Shown: positions 51,550 to 62,545, counted from the stretch's first letter. The stretch: 64,000 nt of DNA from Epiperipatus broadwayi (GCA_028023455.1 JAQFVV010006737.1:186001-250000), one strand, 5' to 3'. Translations and numbers: made by a program. The notes: generated by a model not told the origin, from the sequence alone.

Positions 51550-53055
51550 TATATATATATATAACAATTATTTTATTTCAATTTACTGACAATAACGGAA
51601 TAGTTGAGATTAGTGAAATATAGGTTGTTTATCTGTAAAATTCTAAGCATGCCAAAAAATTCTCAGCATCTAAAAATTTCCATATTCCACACATAATTTC
51701 AGTGAAACTATGGTAAATAGATAAAGCAGCTGTAAATATAAAATGTAAAATAAAATTATTTTAAAAATGTATTGTTTGGTAACAAACAATTGCTAATACT
51801 GATCAATCCTATCACTACATTAGTTACAGTAAATTCTTACCTTGATATTTGAAACCTAATTTAAAACATTAAACATTATACCTCCCCCCCCAAAAAAAAA
51901 AATAGAAAAGACATGATAAGTACAAAATGCATTTATTTTATCTTTCATTGTGGCTCTAAGAGTAACCAATATATAATATTTATTTTAAAACATGTTTATC
52001 TGATATTATTTTTTTATTTTAAGGTATGTTTTATAGAATTGATTTTTTTATTTATTGCTATCTTTTTAATTTCAGATTTCTAATGGTATTTTTGTGTCTT
52101 GTATGCAGTGTTTTTTCTACAATTTCAAAATACGAAGTTGAATCCAGCCTCATTCTTTTTTATTTGGTAAGTTTGTTTTTTTATGTTCATTATTTGAAAA
52201 AAAAAATCTATTAAGAGTTTATTTTTTCTTTCTATGAATTTTGTTTTTGGTTTTACTTATAAATAATTCTATCTGCATCAATTTTGTTCAATTTCTAATA
52301 AGGAATCTTGAATTTCTAATGCTGGTTTTGTTTGTTGTCTTTATCATTACATAAGTGTAAATAAAAAGATTGACAGGTTTTGTGATTCAAAGAAGAATAG
52401 TAAAAGTTATCTAATATATGTTATTGCAATGGCTTTAGATATTTTTTTGGAAATCCCGACTATCAGTATGGATTAAATCATTTTATTTTACATTGCACAT
52501 GAAAGCGTTGGCCTAAGCAGTTTAATGCAAAAAGAAAACGTTTTTAAGAGTCTTGTTGTTTTCCTTTTTATTATCTGTTTTAATTAACTGACTGTTGCCT
52601 GGTTATATTGTAGATAAAATTTTACATAGATTAGTACATAAAGAATACAGTTTATATTTCAATGTTTTCAGATATAAATTCATGAAAATCGTGAAATTAA
52701 TAAATATAATAAAAGAGTAATAAAAAAAACCTTTACTACTAAGTAAAAGCTTTTTTGTATTGAAATAATATATTAGTCATTAAACAATGAAATAATATTT
52801 ATTTTCTAGGCTATGCATATGTTAACAAGTGTAATGCTTTTGTTAAAAGTAAAATAAAATAAAACAATCTTAATTATCTCACATTAGCATAAAAACCTCT
52901 TCACAAGTTCATTTTGGAAAAAAAGTGCCACTTTACTGTCTCCAATAATTTTCAAAATGCACTAAAACAAGATTTTCTTATACAGGTTGTTTGAACAACA
53001 AATTAAATATTTTTGCTGTAAATTAGCTTTGTGGTTATCATGTGGAATGTTTATA
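51550..53055. other. AT-rich non-coding stretch
   Basis: No recognised gene. A C run followed by an A run lies at 51884-51902. The frame at 52026-52214 is hydrophobic by base composition only. Confidence 0.5.
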
Positions 53056-53060
53056 TGTAT

Positions 53061-53407
53061 ATTAATTCTAAATATTTTCATGGATAAATGATGAATTCAT
53101 TGTATTATTTCCCAGAGCTTTTGTATAACAAAAATATAATAGCTAAATACCAGATATCTCAGTACAATAACAAGTACTTTTCTCATAGCTTCTTTCATTT
53201 CTTTTAAAATACCTCAATTCTGTAAACAAATCTTTCCCAGAAAGATTAGTAATATTAATTCTAATATTCTCATGGATAAATCATGAGTTCATAGTATTAT
53301 TTCCAGGAGCTTCCATATAATAAAAATATAATGGCTAAATAAGTGATCTTTTAATACAATAACAAGTACTTTCCTCAGATTTTTGAGGAAAGTACTTATT
53401 ATTGTGT
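53061..53407 (+). repeat. Local duplication ending in a hairpin
   Basis: Copy 1 about 53061-53190 and copy 2 about 53253-53375 share CATGGATAAATSATGA, TAGTATTATTTCC-like, AAAAATATAATRGCTAAATA and AATAACAAGTACTTT blocks. Copy 2 ends in a hairpin with 21-nt arms (53357-53377 and 53384-53404, one mismatch, 6-nt loop), formed by an inverted copy of the AGTACTTTCCTCA end. Confidence 0.8.
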
Positions 53408-53429
53408 TGAAACATCAACTATTTAGAGA

Positions 53430-53770
53430 TGATAAATTTATTATTTAAGTAATACTTTGGCTACAATTTGAAAATTATAATTGCAATTTTTTATGTTATA
53501 ATTGACTATTTATTCATCTGCATTCAAAACAGGTTATATTTACCTATTTAAAGAAGTTTATTTAAACTTCTTTGTATTAATAATTTCAATCTTTGTAGTC
53601 AAGTTGCAATTTTTAGGGTTTATATAAATATATGTGACCATAAATAAAGGTGGGATTCCACCTTTATTGTTAAAAAGAGATTGCCTTGACAACCGTTTGA
53701 GATTGTTGATTGTTATCCATATTGGGATTGTCTAAGTGTTTACTGGTCATTGTGGTGATATGATAAAGGT
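53430..53770 (+). repeat. Family E repeat unit, full-length
   Basis: Unit of about 340 bp: TTAAGTAATACTTTGG, CTGCATTCAAAACAGGTTAT, TAATTTCAATCTTTGTAGTC, a perfect 11-bp stem (53643-53653 with 53658-53668), TTGACAACCGTTTGAGATTG and TATTGGGATTGTCTAAGTGT. Other copies: 19.6, 57.4, 57.7 and 58.1 kb. Confidence 0.8.
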
Positions 53771-55214
53771 AAAGTGAAAGATACATTGATATAAACAAAG
53801 ATACTTTGAAGTTTATATATATATTGTAACCGTTCGATTGTTGTCCCAACTACATAATATCACCAAAACATAAGTGCGCTAAGAATTGTAACCTCGATCA
53901 CTGATCAATTCCCGCTGCACATTGTCAGCTATTAAGAGCTGTAACCAAAAGCATATCATGCCATCTATATTATGCACCAAAGACCACAACCAACATCTGG
54001 AACAACTTACCACAGACCAAACTAATGATATAACATAAACTTTTTATGATTTAATTTGATCGCAGCCAGGGTGTACCGCAAAGACCTATCATAGTAGTAT
54101 GATAAAATACATTAAACAAATTATAAGTATGTAATGTTATTATCTTTCAAACCTTAATTTGCGATTTTCATTGTATGAGACCCGTTGGCCGACCATGTAC
54201 AAGATGGCATAATTTGTGGAACTACATAAGATTATGAAATTTTAAACCATCTATATGATTTTTAATACAAATGCTAGTCCAGGTAAAGCTTTGCAATAAA
54301 TAAACATAAATACTTGGGTTCTTTTTTTATAGTTTACTATATCACTGAGACTCTTATTATACTGACAAATGACAATTTAAAAACGTTAAGTAAATATATT
54401 CAATCATGTCATTATCTGGTAAATCTGTTTACAGGTTTAATAATCAATTTATATTGTATACTAGAATCAACTACGCAAAGCTAAAATGATGGAAAAGGTA
54501 AATGGGATTTTATTGTACCTTACACATCATAAACTACCAAAGACGAAAAGCATCCAAATGTTTTCTCAAAATATCACTAAACTCTTATATCATGTTGACG
54601 ATAGTATGTACTTCAATGTATGCTCTATCCAAGGTTTATGATTTCTGATTTTACGAATGACAAATAGCAACGGCACAGTAAGTTTAATTATAAATCAACG
54701 TTTATTTACAAATTTATGAATAATAAGTAATTAATTCTAATGTTATAATTAAAGACATAAATAAACAAATAAAACAAATAAATTATAATTCCATCGACTT
54801 TCTTCAATAACATATCATAGGTACGGTTTTTAAAAACCTAATCATACCTTATATTTCAATTTGATATAATGAATGTATTGAGGAAATTATACTAAATTCA
54901 ACATCAACTCATGAAACATCTAATGTCATTTCCAGATTCAATAAATCTATACCGTAAATTTATAATAATATAATAAATAATATTATATCTGTAGGATTTA
55001 GCTATAATGCAATCATTAAATAAAGTGAAAATTTAAACTTACATTCAGGTAAATAATAATCAACCAACAGTTAATTATTATGAGGTAACTTGAATAGAAT
55101 GTCCTGCTACAATTTAATGATCTAACTTATAAATTATACTTACAAATGGAAGAAGATGATTTAGCAGAATAACTAAAATACTTTGCCCAACTTATATCTA
55201 TGAAGTAAAACCAT

Positions 55215-55402
55215 ATTCCTGTGGATGCATTCATCTACACATAGGAATTAAATAACACTAAACGCTTTGTGGATTTATACACCATCATAAAGTAATAAGT
55301 ATAATTACACAATTCCGTGGATTAACCACCAGCGCAGGAATGAGTGTAAAATACAAAAAAATGGCAATTAAGTAATCTGCAGATTAACCACCGGCACAGA
55401 TT
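55215..55402. repeat. Four tandem small hairpins with a common core
   Basis: U1 55215-55248 (ATTCC/GGAAT), U2 55265-55292 (CTTT/AAAG), U3 55312-55341 (ATTCC/GGAAT) and U4 55374-55402 (AATCTG/CAGATT). Inside each is a related core, clearest in U3 and U4: GTGGATTAACCACC or CAGATTAACCACC followed by RGC and CA. The closing stems differ in sequence yet stay complementary. Confidence 0.6.
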
Positions 55403-55835
55403 AATGCCTTTTAACATTATAAAACAACATTACTATTTACTTCACATTAAAGTGCAAAATCATCCTCCTCAGTTATTCTGACCATTCAGAAAACACTAAC
55501 ATTTTAGCAAATGTGGGTTCTTGCATAATAAAATGTTACACTAATCAGGACAACTAATGTACTAACTTATCTTGCTTAAAATAAAACATATGTAATATAA
55601 TATAAGTAATATTAGTATAGGAATAGAAATCTGGAAAGACTCACAAAATACCTCATGAAAAATTGATACATCTCATAAATTCATTTAGTACTTTTCAAGC
55701 TTTTTCGCAAGCACTATTCTCTTGAATAAGTATTTTATTCAACCCCTATTAATTTAAACTTAATAAAATATAACTTATGAACTTCACATGCAAGTTCATA
55801 TAACGATAAAATTAAAGTAATGCATTATTCATCAA

Positions 55836-55957
55836 ATACATAAAATCTAACAGGTGTGTGTGTGATATAAATTAAATGTATAGCATTTTATAGTTCAATA
55901 CATGAATTCTAGCAGGTGTGTGTATCACAAATTAAATTGTATAGCATTTTATAACTA
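55836..55957 (+). repeat. 62-bp tandem duplication
   Basis: Two adjoining copies share CAGGTGTGTGT, AAATTAAAT-GTATAGCATT and TTATA blocks. The CAGGTG words are 62 bases apart (55851 and 55913). Confidence 0.8.
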
Positions 55958-57336
55958 CAAATATGATCCGTGAAATCCATGTACGATGTGTCGAACAATA
56001 AATATACGAAGTAATAGCTACAATTATAGTTGAATTCCATACATGTAATTTTATCCATTTGTATTAGTTATTATAAGCACTATTAGATTAACGATTTTAC
56101 GTGGCTCCATAAACATGAAACAATTCCAAAACATGACACGCAGAGTTTAAATGAAAATGTTTTTTCATAAGTTATTAATTTCTACATTTCTCTATTAAAA
56201 CTGTTCCAAGTTTATCACATCCATGCTAATATTTATTTATCCACACTTAAATCTAGGAATACTAATTATAGCAATTAATTTAATCATTCCAAACTGACGA
56301 TAAAATTAGAAAATAGCTTTGATTAATTATTTGAAGACTGTTTGTTTTATCCAAATGGTAAACAAATTAACTAGCAAATATATTACTGGCATTGCAAAGT
56401 TAAATATCAATCAATACTATATTTTTTATTAAAATTATAAATGGAAATATTAAACTATGTTAATAACTTTAACATTTTACTTTAATTTAAACTTCTTCTT
56501 TTTTAAAAAGCAAATTTTCATATTTATAAAACTTCTGTAATTAAAATACTTATTTAATTTTTCCAAATTGTAGAATAATAAATATTTTAAAACATACCAA
56601 AATCTTGCAATTAATTCTGCTTTTAAACTGGAAAGCTCCGACATATTTCAAATGTAATATTGGAAAATTATTATTAGCGATTTGATCCACCTGGCTAGCC
56701 GACTTGAACAGACTTTTAAATTTAGCAATTCATCTTATTATTAAATACCACTATGTTATTTTTACGTTTATAGAAAACTTTGTGGTAATCTGTTTACTTG
56801 TTAACTATTTTAAAATAAGCTTATCATATTTACACCATTTGCCTTTTACCATTTTCTTTTCTTTCTCCCCCCAAAAGCAACACTATCAGACGATCTTTTT
56901 TTTAAATTCGCGCTCCTTTCTTTTTTACATTGAAATGCATACGTAATTACTGTATTTATTTTTAATAATTAAATTTAGTTGAACAAATGGTTTTTTTTAA
57001 TTCAATGGAAATAATTTTTAAGACCATTTTAAACAAATAAAATGTTATTATTATTTTTAATAATATTTTACCAAATTTAATGTGTTGTCAAAATTTTTAA
57101 AAAGTTAAACATTTTGATATGAATTAGTATATGGAAAGAAGCAATTTAAATTTATTAAAATAATATAGACAACAAGTAAGGCAAAATATTACCCATTCTC
57201 TCTAATAAATTATTTTGAATATAAGAGAGTAATCTGTTCAAAGTGCAAATCAAGCCAATCAAATTACCAAAAGAAGACAGAGAAATTTTTATACCAGTTA
57301 CATCAATTATTATATTTTATACTAAAATATATGGTT

Positions 57337-57337
<1 letters not shown>

Positions 57338-57366
<29 letters not shown>
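57338..57366. repeat. (TA)n microsatellite
   Basis: Short TA run at the left border of the family E cluster. Confidence 0.93.
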
Positions 57367-57367
<1 letters not shown>

Positions 57368-58500
57368 CATTAAAACCAGTCATCACTAAGACAATCCCAA
57401 TCTCAATATTAATAACAATCAACAATTTCAAACTATTGTCAAGACAACCTTTTTACAATAAAGGTTGAATCTCACTTTTATTCATGGTCCTATAAATTTA
57501 TATAACTCTAAAGATTGCAACATGACCACAGAGATTAAAATTATTGATACAAAGAAGTTTAAAAATCCCTTCTTAAACAAGTAAATATAACCTGTTCTGA
57601 ATGCAGACTAATAAATAGTTAAATATAAAATTACAAACTGCAATTATAATTTGCAATATGTACCCAAAGTATTACTTAATTAACAAGTGTAATAATGTTC
57701 AAGGCTAAATAGGTTTATACATAATCATTAAAAACCACTTAATGTTTAGAAAATCTCAATATCAATAACAATCAACCATCTCAACCTGTTGTCAAGGTGG
57801 CCTCATTTTAACCATAAAGGTGAAATCCTACCTTTATTTATTGTCCAATATATTTATGTGGGCACTAAAGATTGCAACTTCACCATAGATATTGAAATTA
57901 TTGATGCAAAAAAATTAAATAAACCTCCTTAAACAGGTAAATTAACGTGTTCTGGATGCAGTCTAATAAATAGTCAAATATAACATTACAATCTGCAATT
58001 ATAATTTTAAAACTGCATGAAAAGTATTACTTAAGTAATAAGTGTAATAATCCTCAAGGCTAAATGGGTTTATAAGTAATCATTAAAAATCAATCCGCAC
58101 ATACACAATCCCAATATCAATAACAAACAACAATTTTACTTACTATTTAACTTACTATTTAAGTAATACAGTGAGTGCAATTTGAAAATTATAATTGCTG
58201 CTTGTAATGTTATATTTGACTATTTATTAATCTGCATTCAGAACAGGTTATATTTGTCTACTTAAAGAGATATATTTAATTTTTTGTATCCATAATTTCA
58301 ATCTCTGTGATCATGTTGCAATCTTTAGAGTCGATATAAATATATTGGACCATAAATAAACGTGGAATTTCACGTTTATTGTTAAAAGAAGATTGCCTTG
58401 ATGACAGTTTGAAATTATTGATTGTTATTGATATTGGGATTGTCTAAGTGTTGACTGTTTTTTCTGATTACTTATAAACCTATTTAACCTTGAGCATTAG
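57367..58500. repeat. Family E cluster: two minus units then one plus unit
   Basis: Minus units about 57367-57700 and 57715-58080, a short truncated minus piece at 58095-58140, and a plus unit at about 58141-58500. Each full unit carries the CTGCATTC...CAGGTTATAT-type block, the ACCATAAATAAA stem block and the ATTGGGATTGTCTAAGT block (or complements). In the plus unit the internal stem is AATAAACGTG (58355-58364) with CACGTTTATT (58371-58380). Confidence 0.82.
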
Positions 58501-58789
58501 TAAACTTATTATTAAAAAATATATAAATAACAAACATTTGCACAGCTACAGGTATAAATGAAATTTTATCTACTTACATCTGTGTATAATTTATTAAATA
58601 TAAATATATAAACCAGCATTTCAATGGTCATCAACTCGGTAACAAATTTTATAAAATAATTGTAGAGGCGCTGTAAACACTGTTATAAAACAATTATAAA
58701 CATTCTATTAATAGAAAATAGACATAATAAGTATAAAAGAAGTATTTAGATTAATGATTTTTTAAAAAAAAAATTTCAAATATAGGGTA
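58501..58789. other. AT-rich non-coding stretch
   Basis: Short interval between the family E cluster and the Penelope remnant. Nothing recognised. Confidence 0.45.
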
Positions 58790-59630
58790 ATTTGCATGTA
58801 TTATCACATTTGTTGACACAATCTGGTCTTTTAAAGATCTCAGTGGTTTATCTGATCTGACAGTGTGAGAGTGTCATATTTGGATAGTATTCTCATATTA
58901 GAAAAATCAATCCTATGACTTTTATCTATAGCATGAAAATATAGAGCTGATGATGATAAGTATTTTAATTGCATTAATATGTTCATCTTCTATCATTGAC
59001 ACAATGATTATTCATAATTATATAGGAAGGTTTACAAAAGTTACATAGACTTCCATAAATCCCATGTGCTCCAACAGGAATTGATTATTTAATTTTGATT
59101 ATAAGGCTATTAATTTTGTAATAAGTGGTATATGTTTTCTTTATATTATAATGTCTTAGAAGATGGCCAATATTGTCTGTTATTCCTTTTATATAAGAAC
59201 AACTCTTAACAGTTTTTTTTTATTCTTTTGTTGTGATTGTTTGCGGTTTGAATTAGTGTTCGGTCTGGCATATTGTTTTATTATTATAGCCATTATCTGA
59301 TAAAACATTGCTAATGTGATTTAAAATGATAAATTTATATAAATTTATAATTTATATGATAATGTAATTAAAATTATAAATACCTGTCACTATGTATAGG
59401 TTTTCCGAACATTAAAAAAGATAAAAGATTATTTTTTTCCTTGTGTGAAGTGCATCAATAAAATGAAGCTTCCCATCAGTTTCTATTTCCATTGTAAATT
59501 TAATATTAGAATATATGTAGTTTATATGTGGGAAAAGATCATGTACGTTGAATTTTTTACCATGTTATCAGGTAATAAATGCATCATCTATTGTTTCTGA
59601 GACAAATAAGAGATTTTAAAGGTGCTGACT
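58790..59630 (-). pseudogene. Penelope-like reverse transcriptase and GIY-YIG remnant
   Basis: Read on the minus strand across several frames. IDDAFIT (about 59569-59591) sits at the YVDD catalytic position. SNIKFTMEIETDGKLHFIDA follows (about 59455-59515), a Penelope reverse-transcriptase landmark, then GKPIHSDRYL (about 59380-59410). GAHGIYGSL (about 59047-59072) lies where GIY-YIG begins, and SALYFHAIDKSHRIDFSN (about 58895-58952) lies where that domain has its conserved H-x-IDF block. Several stops and frame changes, so it is dead. Domain order (reverse transcriptase then endonuclease) is that of Penelope-like elements. Confidence 0.75.
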
Positions 59631-59676
59631 CTAAAGTCCGAATTTTTATATATTACAAATAAATAAGCTATTATTC

Positions 59677-59714
59677 CTGAGATTGGTGATATCGTCAGAA
59701 CACGAAACGTCTGT
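59677..59714 (+). ncRNA. Relict hammerhead-like 3' core beside the Penelope remnant
   Basis: CTGAGAT (59677-59683), a spacer containing GTG...CAC pairing, then GAAACGTC (59704-59711). GAAACGTC also closes the family D palindrome arm at 59963-59970. Stem I is not evident. I regard it as a relict only. Confidence 0.25.
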
Positions 59715-59843
59715 TTATAATATTGATCATTATACGTAAAATAAGAACTTAAAGATAATGTTTAATTAATTAGTAATATTGACTGGTAAATTGCATTGTT
59801 TGGAAATATTTAATCTAGTCAACTGAAATGTTAATATTTCATA

Positions 59844-60031
59844 TATATAAAATACATATTTTGCGGGTTCATCCGTGTTAAAAACTTTTAATATCAATAT
59901 ACTGACGTTTCGACTTGGTCACACAAGCCATCCAACTCTGTGGATGGCTTGTGTGACCAAGTCGAAACGTCAGTATATTGATATTAAAAGTTTTTAACAC
60001 GGATGAACCCGCAAAATATGTATTTTATATA
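59844..60031. repeat. Family D perfect 91-bp inverted repeat
   Basis: Arms 59844-59934 and 59941-60031 are exact reverse complements by my reading, separated by ACTCTG. Near the centre, CTGTGGAT, stem GGCTTG-TGTGAC-CAAGTC, then GAAACGTCAG recalls a hammerhead with a destroyed first box (ACT/AGT could be stem I). Other family D copies: 16544-16720 and 23010-23145 (diverged palindromes) and 51450-51547 (single arm). It lies about 200 bp from the Penelope remnant. Confidence 0.95.
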
Positions 60032-60049
60032 TTTAACCCGTGCAAATCT

Positions 60050-61250
60050 TCGTTTTAACATATATATATATATATTTCTTATAAGACCCTAATAATATAT
60101 TAGTTAGCACACCTTTTTGTTATGTTTGCATTTCTGAAGTTCAAGACTTGGCCAAACGAATGTGATTTTTTTTTTGGACCACGAAAAAAATTTACTTTTT
60201 TTTATTTAGATGTATAGATCATAGCGAGTCTCGTTAACCATCAAATAATAGATGATAAAAAGATATTTAATTATTTTTCGATAGAGGCAACAATTCGAAG
60301 TTAATGTGAATTGATGATTGTTAATGCATTAACGAAGAATAAATATATAAAATACTCCGATACAATACCATGTTGCTTTCATTACTAGTAGTTATCATAT
60401 TCCAAAGAATGCTGTCTCCATTGTTATCATTAACATTTTTATTTCTATATTATTTAATACTTTTATCCTAAAAATAATTTACATTATGATTTTTTTTAAT
60501 AAATCTTTAAACTTCATTATCTTTTACAACACACATTTTCACAAGTTTATTTTTTAATTTTTAATTGCTTTTATTTCTCTCTCTCTCTTTTTTATTAATG
60601 TTTGCGAATTTCTTTTTAAAATCTTTACAATAAGGATATTTCTTTTCTTAAGGATATAAAAGATATGCGCAATGTATATGCTCATGAGTGTGTGTATATA
60701 ACTGTTCAGATCATTTCAATAACATATGGTAAGAATGTTAAGGTTACTGATGAAAAAGGAAATAATTCCTTGCCAACATAGTATTATGACTTTCGATGAC
60801 AGTTGATGACCATCATCATCCCGTTAGTGTTTGCACTCTTTTAAAGGATATATTCTGACAAACATTTAAGAGCTACATCATATATTTTTTATAATTATAA
60901 TATTTTTTTTAATGTGTGTGCCATTTTCTTGATATTTCACTATTTAATTCACCATTAATTTGAAGGCATAGTATACTTTTTAGAAAATAAATGAAAAATA
61001 ACGACGGTTTTTAACTTACCTTAATATGAGAGAGAAGTAAGATATTCATTCAAATAGCAAAGAAATGGTTAAAAATGAAAAAATGTATTTTTATTTAATA
61101 TTACAAATTATAGTAATTGGATCAAATGATAAAAAAAATATTCAGACATTAGTATTATATTTTAATATCACTTTTCACAAAATATAAATACTATACATAT
61201 TAATGTAACATATTATTTTCCCTAGATAAAAGCTGTAAGAATAATATTTC
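60050..61250. other. AT-rich non-coding stretch
   Basis: Nothing recognised apart from a TA run at 60060-60075 and a CT run at 60577-60589. Confidence 0.5.
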
Positions 61251-61344
61251 TGTAATGTAATTTTCACAACACAACTGTCACATACCTTGTGAATGGGGTG
61301 TAATCATAAACATATGATCACAGACATATGAAAATGGTGTATTA

Positions 61345-61390
61345 TCCCAAGAGGCACATATCATGCTGAACTAGCATCCATCAATTGTCC
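61345..61390 (-). ncRNA. Hammerhead-like motif (family B)
   Basis: Minus strand: ACAA, box TTGATGG, perfect five-pair stem II ATGCT-AGTTC-AGCAT (plus-strand 61363-61377), GAT in place of GAA, ATGTGC block, TCTTGG. Box and GAA are damaged; stem II is perfect. Confidence 0.45.
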
Positions 61391-61707
61391 AAGATAGCAA
61401 TCTGTTACACATACTTTTATCTTTGTTCAACATATATAGATATTCAATTGCTACAGTTTAATTAATATATATCAAACTCACTAGTTTCACAACTTTGATG
61501 CAAACCACTTAATAGAAGTATATTAATAATTTTATTAGTCATTCATTAGACTAGAGATTATCCATTTAATAAATAATATTTCTGTAGTGTAAATTATCAC
61601 TTACTACTCTCACACAAAGTAAGAACTGCTTTCTATCACTTTTGATACCTCCTGGAGAGGTTTAATCATAAACTCCTGACTAATGACAAATGAAAAATAT
61701 GTATGAT

Positions 61708-61752
61708 CCCCAAAATGCACATTTTACACTTAATCAGCAATCATCAGTTGGC
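61708..61752 (-). ncRNA. Hammerhead-like motif (family B)
   Basis: Minus strand: CCAA, intact CTGATGA (plus-strand 61741-61747), wobble-rich stem II, AAA in place of GAA, ATGTGCAT (three-pair stem III), unpaired T, TTGG pairing perfectly with CCAA. Confidence 0.5.
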
Positions 61753-62100
61753 TCAGAACACAATCCCTTGCCCTACAGAATTATTATTTATTAACTGGAT
61801 AGACTCAAGTATAATGAATAACTAATAAAATAATTAATATACTTCCATTAAGTGGTTTGTGCCTAAGTTGTGAGAGATAATAATGATGTAGTCAAAATCA
61901 CATTACATAAATATTAATCATTAAGTGGACAATCACCAGTCTATTGAATGACTAATAAAAATATTAATCTATCTCAATTAAATGCTTTGTTTTAATATTG
62001 TTAGGGAGTATGTTTGATACTTATGAATTAAACTGTATTAATCAGCTATCTATACATATTGAACAATGATAAAGGTATGTGTAGGACATTGTAATCTGTG

Positions 62101-62143
62101 CCAACTTATGAATGCTGGTTGAGCATGAAATGTACATCTTGAG
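62101..62143 (+). ncRNA. Hammerhead-like motif (family B), one core change
   Basis: CCAA (62101-62104), box CTTATGA (62105-62111, position 5 is T for G), perfect stem II ATGCT-GGTTG-AGCAT (62112-62126), GAA (62127-62129), ATGTACAT (62130-62137, three-pair stem III), unpaired C (62138), TTGAG. Everything but position 5 fits a type I hammerhead with minimal stem III. It resembles the short-stem-III hammerheads known from metazoan retroelements. Confidence 0.6.
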
Positions 62144-62388
62144 AATCATACATTTGCTTTCATATGTTATTATTATATCCCTCCACAATATATTAAATGT
62201 GAATATAAAGCAGTTCTTACCTTACTAGAGAGTGTTAGATAATCTCTAGACTAATGAAGGACTCTTATATTTCCCTCAAGAATATGGTGTGAGAACAGTA
62301 TATTTGACATGTCAATTAGACTGTAATAGCTGGCTCTCTATATATACTGGATAATGATAAGTATATGTGTAAGAGATGGTAATCTGGC

Positions 62389-62430
62389 CCAACTGATGAG
62401 TTTTGGTTCAGCAAAAATGTAAATCTTGGA
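62389..62430 (+). ncRNA. Hammerhead-like motif (family B)
   Basis: CCAA (62389-62392), intact CTGATGA (62393-62399), decayed stem II, AAA, ATGTAAAT (62417-62424), unpaired C (62425), TTGG (62426-62429) pairing perfectly with CCAA. Confidence 0.5.
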
Positions 62431-62545
62431 GATTATATATTGTTTTCAGTCTTTTGCCATATGTTTATGATTACATCTCTCCACAAGGTGTTAAAATTTT
62501 GGATAGAAAGCAACATCTGTCTTGCATGAGAGTGGTATAGTAAAA

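Larger units (their letters stand above)
53825..56947. other. Unclassified element-like region starting TGTAACCG
   Basis: Starts TGTAACCG (53825-53832) right after a TA run, as at 31932. Roughly 3 kb without microsatellites and with few of the other repeat families, bounded by TA-rich or family E sequence. Includes four tandem hairpins (55215-55402) and a 62-bp tandem duplication (55836-55957). No convincing open frame; the frame at 56704-56946 lacks known features. The right end is not determined. Confidence 0.35.
61250..62545. repeat. Family B array: two minus units then two plus units
   Basis: Units of about 290-370 bp: minus (about 61250-61610, core 61345-61390), minus (about 61611-61900, core 61708-61752), plus (about 61905-62225, core 62101-62143), plus (about 62226-62545, core 62389-62430). 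Shared blocks include TTAAGTGGACAATCA or its complement, GAATGACTAATAAAA, TATGTGTAAGAGATGGTAAT, and the end block ACTCTCNNNNAAGTAAGAAC or its complement. No coding. Confidence 0.75.
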
